Assembly: GCF_001905145.1 (NCBI RefSeq)
Contig: NZ_LWLB01000023.1
Location: 496,001-560,000, forward strand
Source: Nocardiopsis sp. TSRI0078
Lineage (GTDB): Bacteria > Actinomycetota > Actinomycetes > Streptosporangiales > Streptosporangiaceae
Reading direction: 5' to 3'
Length of the DNA: 64,000 nt
How positions within the stretch are numbered: the stretch's first letter is position 1; each line of letters opens with the position of its first letter. Made by a program: the position numbers and the translations under genes. Below are positions 58,947-64,000 of this stretch, in pieces. The notes beneath the pieces were generated by a model that was not told the DNA's origin, did not search any database, and was given only the letters and a program-made list of their open reading frames with translations.

Positions 58947-59594
58947 GTGGATAAAGACACGGCCGCCCCCGTGGAACCGAACCATGTCCCCGCCGCGATA
59001 GCCCTCCACGTGAAGCTGCTCCGCCGCGCGCGCCGCCGCGCTTCCCCCTACGACTCCGACAGCACCGACCCGGTGCTGCTGGCCGCCGTCGCCGCGGGTG
59101 AGACCCGTGCCCTGGAGATCCTGCACCGCAGGCACGCGCCCTGGCTGCGGGCACGGCTGCGCTACCGCTGCGCCGACCCCGACCAGCTCGACGCCGCCCT
59201 CCAGGAGACCTTCCTGGCCGTGTGGAGGAACGCGGGCTCCTTCACCCCCCGCGGCGGCGACACCGACGCCGGGGCCTGGCTGTGGACCATCGCGATCCGT
59301 CAGCTCATCTCCCAGCTGCGCAAACGCGCCAACCGCTGGATCGCCGACGGCGACACCGACTACGAGACCATAGGCGACGCCTCCGCCGAGGACACCGTGC
59401 TGCTCAACATCGAGTACGGCCCGCTGGGCGCCGCCCTGCACTCCCTCTCGCCCGAGCTGCGCTCGGCCATCCAGGCCACCGTGCTCGACGGGCTCACCGT
59501 CCGGGAGGCCGCGCAGATTCTCCAGATCCCCGAAGGAACCGTCAAGACACGGGTCATGCGCGCCAAGGCGCGGCTACGGGAGGCACTGACATGA
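58947..59594 (+). CDS. ECF-type RNA polymerase sigma factor
   Basis: 215 residues from GTG 58947, no clear ribosome-binding site. Sigma region 2 is at about 45-115 (LHRRHAPWLRARLRYRC, LQETFLAVWRNAGSF) and region 4 is near the end (LDGLTVREAAQILQIPEGTV followed by KTRVMRAKARLREAL). The linker is long for an ECF factor. The TGA overlaps the ATG of a zinc-binding membrane protein, its probable anti-sigma factor, and the operon continues into an ABC transporter. Confidence 0.92.
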   Translation: MDKDTAAPVEPNHVPAAIALHVKLLRRARRRASPYDSDSTDPVLLAAVAAGETRALEILHRRHAPWLRARLRYRCADPDQLDAALQETFLAVWRNAGSFTPRGGDTDAGAWLWTIAIRQLISQLRKRANRWIADGDTDYETIGDASAEDTVLLNIEYGPLGAALHSLSPELRSAIQATVLDGLTVREAAQILQIPEGTVKTRVMRAKARLREALT

Positions 59595-60391
59595 GCTGGC
59601 ACCTGACCCCTGCCCAAGCACACGAGTACGCCCACCACCGGTCCGACGACGTCACCGCCATGTCCGTGGAGGCCCACATCACCCGCTGCGCGCCCTGCCG
59701 CGACCTGCTCCCCGCCGACGAGGACTGGCTGGCCCGCAGCTGGGCGGACCTGCGCGACGTGGTGGACCGCCCCCGGCGCGGACCGGTCGAGGCGCTGCTG
59801 TCCTCACTGGGGGTGGGCGAGGGCACCGCGAAACTGCTCGCCGCCACCCCGGGCCTATACAGGGCCTGGCTGCTGGCCACGGTCGTGGTGCTGGCGGCCG
59901 CCCTGCTGGCCGCCCACCGCCTACCGCTCGGCTCGATGATGTTCACCTTCACCGCCCCGGTCGTGCCGCTGGTGGGCGTGGCCCTGGCCTACGGGCGCGG
60001 CGTGGACCCCGCCCACGCCCTGACCTCGGTCACCCCGCTGGCCGGGCAGCGGCTGCTGTTCCTGCGCACCTGCGCGGTCCTGGTGCCCGCGCTGACCCTG
60101 TGCATGGCGGCGGCCCTGCTGCTGCCCCCCTCGCACGTGCCCTGGGCGTCGGCGTTCTGGCTGCTGCCCTCGCTCACCCTCGTGGCCGGTTCGCTGGTGC
60201 TCAGCCGCTGGATGCACCTGGGCGCTGCCAGCGCCGTCGTGGGGCTGCTGTGGCTGCTCGCCCTGGGCGCCCTGGTCGCCTCGGGGGACGCCACGCCTCT
60301 ACAGCTGCTCGTTCCCCAGGCCCAGGTGTGGTGGGCGGGCGCGCTCGCCACCCTGCTCGTCGCCCTCCTGTGGCGTGTGAGGGCGTCATGA
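59591..60391 (+). CDS. Membrane anti-sigma factor with zinc-finger (ZAS-type) domain
   Basis: 266 residues. The N-terminal cytosolic part has HxxxCxxC (His29, Cys33, Cys36 in HITRCAPC), the hallmark of zinc anti-sigma domains. Six hydrophobic helices follow from about residue 90 on, many more than the usual single helix of an anti-sigma factor. It starts inside the sigma stop (ATGA) and its own stop overlaps the ABC ATPase start. It should sequester the upstream sigma factor at the membrane; the polytopic part may sense or contact the transporter (inference). Confidence 0.85.
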   Translation: MSWHLTPAQAHEYAHHRSDDVTAMSVEAHITRCAPCRDLLPADEDWLARSWADLRDVVDRPRRGPVEALLSSLGVGEGTAKLLAATPGLYRAWLLATVVVLAAALLAAHRLPLGSMMFTFTAPVVPLVGVALAYGRGVDPAHALTSVTPLAGQRLLFLRTCAVLVPALTLCMAAALLLPPSHVPWASAFWLLPSLTLVAGSLVLSRWMHLGAASAVVGLLWLLALGALVASGDATPLQLLVPQAQVWWAGALATLLVALLWRVRAS

Positions 60392-61281
60392 GCTCCACGA
60401 CCACGGTGGCCGCTCCCGTCCGCCTGCGCGGACTGGTGCGCCGCTACGGCACCCGGACCGCCCTGGACGGCGTCGACCTGGACCTGGGGCCCGGGGTGAC
60501 CGGGCTGCTGGGGCGCAACGGCGCGGGTAAGACCACCCTCCTGCGCTGTCTGAACACCGATCTGGAGGCCACCGACGGCGAGGTCCGCGTGCTGGGACGC
60601 GACCCCGAGCGCCCGGGCGAGCGGACCGAGATCCGGCGCCGCCTGGGCTACCTGCCGCAGAACCCCGAGTTCTACCCGTACTTCACCGCGTTCGGCCTGC
60701 TGGACTACATGGCGGTGCTCAAGGAGCTGGGCGGGCGCCGGGCCCGCCACGACGAGGTGCGTCGCGGCCTGGAGAGGGTCGGTCTCCTCGACCGCCGCCA
60801 CAGCCGCGTCCGCCGCCTGTCCGGCGGCATGCGCCAGCGCCTGGGGCTGGCCGCGGCCATGCTCGGCGATCCCGAGGTACTGCTGCTGGACGAGCCGACC
60901 ATCGGCCTGGACCCCGAACAGCGCATCCGGTTCCGCGGACTGGTCTCGGAACTGGCCGTGCGCAGCACCGTGGTGCTGTCCACCCACCAGATCGAGGACG
61001 TGGCGGCACTGTGCCAGCGCGTGGTGTGCCTGGACGCGGGCCGGGTGGTCTTCGACGGCACCCCGGGAGAGCTGGTGGACCGTGCGCGCGGGCACGTGTG
61101 GGAGCACCGCGGGCACCCCGGCGAGGGGTACACCGCATGGCGGCTGGCCGACGGGCGCTACCGCGTGCTCACCCCGGCCGGCGGTGCGCACGCCGGATCC
61201 GCCCCCGGCCTGGAACCGGTCGACCCCACCCTGGAGGACGCCTACCTGCTGCTCACGGGCGTGGAACAGGGGCTCCGGTGA
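60388..61281 (+). CDS. ABC transporter ATP-binding protein
   Basis: 297 residues. Walker A is GRNGAGKTTLLRCL, the Q-loop is LPQNPEFYPYFTAFG, the signature is RLSGGMRQRLGLAAAML, Walker B is VLLLDEPTIGLD and the switch is STHQIEDV. It is the DrrA/CcmA-like type used by ABC-2 exporters. The C-terminal 70 residues (YTAWRLADGRYRVLTPAGG) are a regulatory extension. It overlaps both neighbours by 4 nt. Confidence 0.93.
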   Translation: MSSTTTVAAPVRLRGLVRRYGTRTALDGVDLDLGPGVTGLLGRNGAGKTTLLRCLNTDLEATDGEVRVLGRDPERPGERTEIRRRLGYLPQNPEFYPYFTAFGLLDYMAVLKELGGRRARHDEVRRGLERVGLLDRRHSRVRRLSGGMRQRLGLAAAMLGDPEVLLLDEPTIGLDPEQRIRFRGLVSELAVRSTVVLSTHQIEDVAALCQRVVCLDAGRVVFDGTPGELVDRARGHVWEHRGHPGEGYTAWRLADGRYRVLTPAGGAHAGSAPGLEPVDPTLEDAYLLLTGVEQGLR

Positions 61282-62915
61282 GCCGTGTCGACGGGCGGGC
61301 GGATACCGCGGACGCGGCACCGACCGCGGCGGGGCCGTCCGCGGACACGGCGCCCCCGCGGACCGCCGCGGGAGGACCGGAGCGGCCGCGCACCGCCGGA
61401 CGCGCGACCGCGTTCGCCCGGCTGGTGTGCTTCGACACGGTGCGCCTGTGCCGGAACCCGCTCCTGGCCCTGGGCATGGCGGCGGGCGCCTACCTGCTCC
61501 TGGACATGAGCAGGGCCACGGGTGTGCCCACGCTGGAGAGCTGGTACCACAGGACCGGCTCCATCGCGACGGTCGTGGGCGTGATGATGTTCGTCGTGGT
61601 CACCTTCCCCGCCATGCGCGAGGCCCGCTACTCCACGGCGCTGGTGTCCCCCCTGGGCCGCACGAGCCGCCTCCTGTCCCTGATGGCGGCGTCCTCACTG
61701 GTCAGCATGGTGATGGTGGTGGTGCTGGCCGGTCTGCACTACTGGTGGGCCTCCCCTCCCCTGCCGGGCGTGCTGAGCCCGCCCGCGTACCCGGCACCCC
61801 TCCTGCTGGCGGCGGCGGGGCCCCTGCTGTCGATCGCCCTGGTGGCGTGGACCCGCTCGTACCTGCCGCTGGTCGTGGTGGGTCTGGCCACCCCCGTCTA
61901 CACGCTGTACGGCGTCTCGCTGCTGGGGAGCGACCTGCAGAACGCCGCGTTCCGGGTGGAATGGGCGGTCCGCGCCACCATGCACCCGTTCAAGGTGCGC
62001 GCGCCCTCCGTCACGGACGTGGCCGCCCACTACCTGGTCTACTCGGTGCTGGCCTTGGCCGTCCTGGTGTTCCTGGCCCTGGCCGCCCGGGGAGGCCGCA
62101 CCCTCCGTGCGGCCTGTCTGGGCACGGCCGCCGTGCTGCTGGCCGGTGCCGCGCTCACCGTCGCCCACGGACGCCAGGCCCACACCCCACACACACCCAT
62201 AGCCGACAGCCAGGTGTACGGCGCGCACGGGCCCTCCTGCCGGGTCGTGGAGGGCATCACCTACTGTCCGCTGCCGGGCTTCGACCCGTGGGTGGACCAC
62301 TGGCACGAGACCCTGGCTCCGGCCGTGGACCTGCTGCCCGCGGCGGCGCACGGCCGCCTGCCGGTGGTGTGGCAGGACGGCTCCTCCTACCGGCGGGACC
62401 TGGACGTTCCCGAGGGCCGGTCCGTGATGGTCTACGGCTACATGAGCCCGGGATGGACGTACTGGCGGGCCGAGCTGGTGGGCGGCGTGGTCCGGTCGGT
62501 CCTGGACGTGCCCTCCCCCTACGAGCCCCGCCTGTGCCGCGCCACCGGCCAGTCGCGCGTCGTGATCGCCGCCTGGCTGACGACCGTCGGGGAGGAGGCG
62601 TCCCGTACCGAGAAGCTGGACGTCCTCGCCATGGGCCTGGAGCCCTACCTCCCCTCCGCCCTGGACCTGGAGGTGGCCCGGGCGCTGACCGGGCTCCCCG
62701 AGGAGCGGGTGGGCCGGGTCCTGGAGGAGCACTGGGAGAGGCTGTCCGCGCCCACGGGGCGCACCCGGGAGCTCGCGGAACTGCTGGGGCTGCGTGTCCG
62801 GGAGGCCTCCGGGTCGCCCGCGGACTCCGCCGACTGGGCCCGGCTCTACCCCGGTCAGCCCCACCGGGAGATCGTCGACGGCACGGGATGGCGCACACTC
62901 CCCATGTGCGTCTGA
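61278..62915 (+). CDS. ABC-2-like permease with large C-terminal domain
   Basis: 545 residues from GTG 61278 inside the ATPase stop. After a 55-residue disordered N-terminus, about seven transmembrane helices lie between about 70 and 300 (for example LLALGMAAGAYLLLD, IATVVGVMMFVVVTFPAM). The last 240 residues are soluble, with CRVVEGITYCPLPGFDPW, WVDHWHE and a helical end. A two-cysteine start of this domain suggests an extracytoplasmic disulfide. It is the presumed membrane partner of the ATPase. The substrate is unknown. Last gene of the ECF operon. Confidence 0.82.
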   Translation: MSRVDGRADTADAAPTAAGPSADTAPPRTAAGGPERPRTAGRATAFARLVCFDTVRLCRNPLLALGMAAGAYLLLDMSRATGVPTLESWYHRTGSIATVVGVMMFVVVTFPAMREARYSTALVSPLGRTSRLLSLMAASSLVSMVMVVVLAGLHYWWASPPLPGVLSPPAYPAPLLLAAAGPLLSIALVAWTRSYLPLVVVGLATPVYTLYGVSLLGSDLQNAAFRVEWAVRATMHPFKVRAPSVTDVAAHYLVYSVLALAVLVFLALAARGGRTLRAACLGTAAVLLAGAALTVAHGRQAHTPHTPIADSQVYGAHGPSCRVVEGITYCPLPGFDPWVDHWHETLAPAVDLLPAAAHGRLPVVWQDGSSYRRDLDVPEGRSVMVYGYMSPGWTYWRAELVGGVVRSVLDVPSPYEPRLCRATGQSRVVIAAWLTTVGEEASRTEKLDVLAMGLEPYLPSALDLEVARALTGLPEERVGRVLEEHWERLSAPTGRTRELAELLGLRVREASGSPADSADWARLYPGQPHREIVDGTGWRTLPMCV

Positions 62916-62964
62916 GGCCGCGTTCGGAACGGAGCCCCGCGGGCCCGCCCCACACATCCGATCG

Positions 62965-62970
62965 TAGGAT
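62965..62970 (+). promoter_or_regulatory. -10 element of the EamA leader
   Basis: TAGGAT ends 7 nt before the ATG at 62978. No -35 match is visible. A start at or near the A of the ATG would make the leader ORF leaderless, although GGAAGG (62971-62976) could also serve as a ribosome-binding site. Confidence 0.5.
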
Positions 62971-62977
62971 GGAAGGT

Positions 62978-63025
62978 ATGAAGAACCCGTACTGGCACGT
63001 CGTGCTCCCCCCGCTGTGCGCCTGA
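62978..63025 (+). CDS. 15-codon leader ORF upstream of the EamA transporter
   Basis: ATG 62978 to TGA 63023-63025 encodes MKNPYWHVVLPPLCA. It has promoter and initiation signals, no other function in view, and is followed within 130 nt by hairpins and a transporter gene. A Pro-Pro pair close to the stop and the aromatic Tyr-Trp-His run are features that can slow ribosomes. It is probably a regulatory uORF rather than a functional peptide. I cannot name a family; a chance ORF remains possible. Confidence 0.6.
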   Translation: MKNPYWHVVLPPLCA

Positions 63026-63060
63026 CCGGGCGCACCCTCCCCATCTCCTGAGGAGCCCGG
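63026..63060 (+). promoter_or_regulatory. Leader RNA stem after the 15-codon ORF
   Basis: CCGGGC (63026-63031) can pair with GCCCGG (63055-63060), beginning at the base after the leader stop. Inside it, CTCCTGAGGAG (63045-63055) is a second short inverted repeat that competes for the same strand. Confidence 0.4.
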
Positions 63061-63064
63061 GCAA

Positions 63065-63092
63065 CGGCCCGTCGGCGGTGTCCGCCGGGCCG
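63065..63092 (+). promoter_or_regulatory. Hairpin in the EamA leader
   Basis: CGGCC-CGT-CGGCGG-TGT-CCGCCG-GGCCG: an 11-pair stem with a 3-nt bulge, 40 nt after the leader stop and 60 nt before the EamA start. It is a candidate terminator or anti-terminator. Confidence 0.45.
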
Positions 63093-63152
63093 CGTGTCGT
63101 CGTGCGCCCGTTTCGCCCTCTCCCGGCACACGCGACGACAAGGACCACGACC

Positions 63153-64000
63153 GTGTCAGAACGCTCCCTTCCCACCTCCGACTCCCCCGCCTCCACCACC
63201 GCTGCCCTGGCCCGGGGCCCGCTGCCGATCCTGGCCGCGGCCGTGCTGTGGGGCACCACCGGCACCGCCGCCTCCCTGGCTCCCGCGAGCGCGCCCGCGG
63301 CCGCCATCGGCTCCGCGGGCCTGGCCCTGGGCGGCCTGCTGCTGTTCCTCACCGGACGGGGCTCCCTGGCCCTTCTCACCCGGGGCGGGGGAACCACCCG
63401 GTGGACGCTCGCCCTGGGCGCCCTGGCCGTCGCCGGGTACCCGCTGTCCTTCTACCCGGCCGTGGCACAGGCGGGTGTCGCCGTCGCCACCGTGATCACG
63501 CTGGGCAGCGCGCCGGTCTTCGCCGGGCTGCTGTCCTGGCTGACCGGGCGGGCCCGGCCCACGGGGCGCTGGGTCGCGGCCACCCTGGCCGCGGTACTGG
63601 GCTGCGCCGTACTCGTGCTGGGCTCGGAGCTCACCGGGGGCGCGTCCGCCGTGCGGCCCACCGGGGTGCTCCTGGCCCTGCTCGCCGGGCTGTCCTACTC
63701 CGCCTACGCGCTCATCGCCGAGCGGCTCATCCAGCGGGGACACCCGTCGGGAGCCGTGATGGGCACGATGTTCGCGGGCGGCGGGCTCGCCGTGCTCCCG
63801 GTGGTACCGGCCGCCGGGGCGGCCTGGCTGGCCACGGCCGAGGGCGCTCTGGTGGCCCTGCACCTGGCGGTGTTCACCGTGTTCCTGGCCTACCGGCTGT
63901 TCGGGAACGGACTGCGGCACACCCCCGCGTCGGTGGCCACCACCCTGACCCTGGCCGAACCGGCCGTGGCCGCTCTGCTGGGCGTGGTGGTGGTCGGTGA
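63153..64000 (+). CDS. EamA/DMT-family transporter, 3' end beyond the window
   Basis: At least 282 residues from GTG 63153, AAGGA 8 nt upstream, with no stop before the window end. Nine or ten hydrophobic helices in two EamA repeats are visible: ILAAAVLWGTTGTAASLAP at the start of repeat 1 and GVLLALLAGLSYSAYALIAE at the start of repeat 2, with AEPAVAALLGVVVVG near the edge. Members export metabolites or amino-acid derivatives; the substrate is unknown. It is preceded by a 15-codon leader ORF and hairpins, which suggests attenuation control. Confidence 0.88.
   Translation, partial: MSERSLPTSDSPASTTAALARGPLPILAAAVLWGTTGTAASLAPASAPAAAIGSAGLALGGLLLFLTGRGSLALLTRGGGTTRWTLALGALAVAGYPLSFYPAVAQAGVAVATVITLGSAPVFAGLLSWLTGRARPTGRWVAATLAAVLGCAVLVLGSELTGGASAVRPTGVLLALLAGLSYSAYALIAERLIQRGHPSGAVMGTMFAGGGLAVLPVVPAAGAAWLATAEGALVALHLAVFTVFLAYRLFGNGLRHTPASVATTLTLAEPAVAALLGVVVVG

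Overview
The window is chromosomal DNA of a very GC-rich actinomycete. Third codon positions are almost always G or C, GTG starts are common, and the gene set is typical of the Streptosporangiales: coproporphyrin-type haem genes, an F420-type LLM oxidoreductase, a DUF3000/RNase D pair, a ROK regulator beside a sugar ABC transporter, and an eukaryotic-type Ser/Thr kinase. A Nocardiopsis-like organism is my best guess from gene content; this is inference. I see no rRNA, tRNA, CRISPR array, intact transposon or prophage.

Layout. 1-4.3 kb: a truncated membrane-anchored protein, two coupled small membrane proteins and a YihY/BrkB protein, all on the minus strand. 4.3-8.2 kb: assimilatory sulfate reduction (cysteine-rich leader peptide, sulfite reductase, zinc-ribbon protein, APS/PAPS reductase, sirohydrochlorin chelatase). 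8.4-16.7 kb: a PNPOx flavoprotein, an AidB-like acyl-CoA dehydrogenase, glgX, a RibD-like reductase, a GntR regulator, a small membrane protein and msrB. 17-18.4 kb: psd-pssA for phosphatidylethanolamine. 18.7-23.3 kb: hemQ, hemG and hemE around a DUF4349 lipoprotein. 23.6-26.8 kb: DUF3000, RNase D-like and TPR proteins. 27.3-30.6 kb: a fadA-fadB beta-oxidation operon, followed by a broken nuclease-like gene lying between two copies of the same terminator. 31.7-34.9 kb: MMPL transporter divergent from a TetR regulator. 35-40.9 kb: metallopeptidase, FprA-type ferredoxin reductase, dxs, TauE/SafE. 41-46 kb: xylose-type ABC transporter and ROK regulator. 46-54.6 kb: P-loop kinase, K+ channel, Ser/Thr kinase, two tandem paralogous membrane proteins, a small secreted repeat protein, an SRPBCC protein. 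54.8-58.9 kb: aconitase and an LLM oxidoreductase. 58.9-62.9 kb: a four-gene ECF sigma / anti-sigma / ABC ATPase / permease operon. 63-64 kb: a 15-codon upstream ORF and a truncated EamA transporter.

How the genes work together. The sulfur block converts activated sulfate to sulfide, with its own sirohaem chelatase and a probable cysteine-sensing attenuator. hemE, hemG and hemQ are consecutive-pathway enzymes of coproporphyrin-dependent haem synthesis. psd and pssA catalyse successive steps. fadA-fadB form the trifunctional-type beta-oxidation pair. The ABC transporter is probably repressed by the adjacent ROK protein. The ECF operon couples a zinc anti-sigma factor to a transporter through four start/stop overlaps.

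The least conventional items are: (a) two short leader ORFs (4336 and 62978); (b) a solitary IS200/IS605-type right end at 22100-22190 without tnpA or tnpB; (c) a 64-bp perfect palindrome at 18427-18490; (d) a 47-bp terminator duplication flanking a frameshifted nuclease-like gene; (e) an acnA promoter with a palindrome on each promoter box; (f) an 83-residue secreted protein built from four 14-residue repeats.
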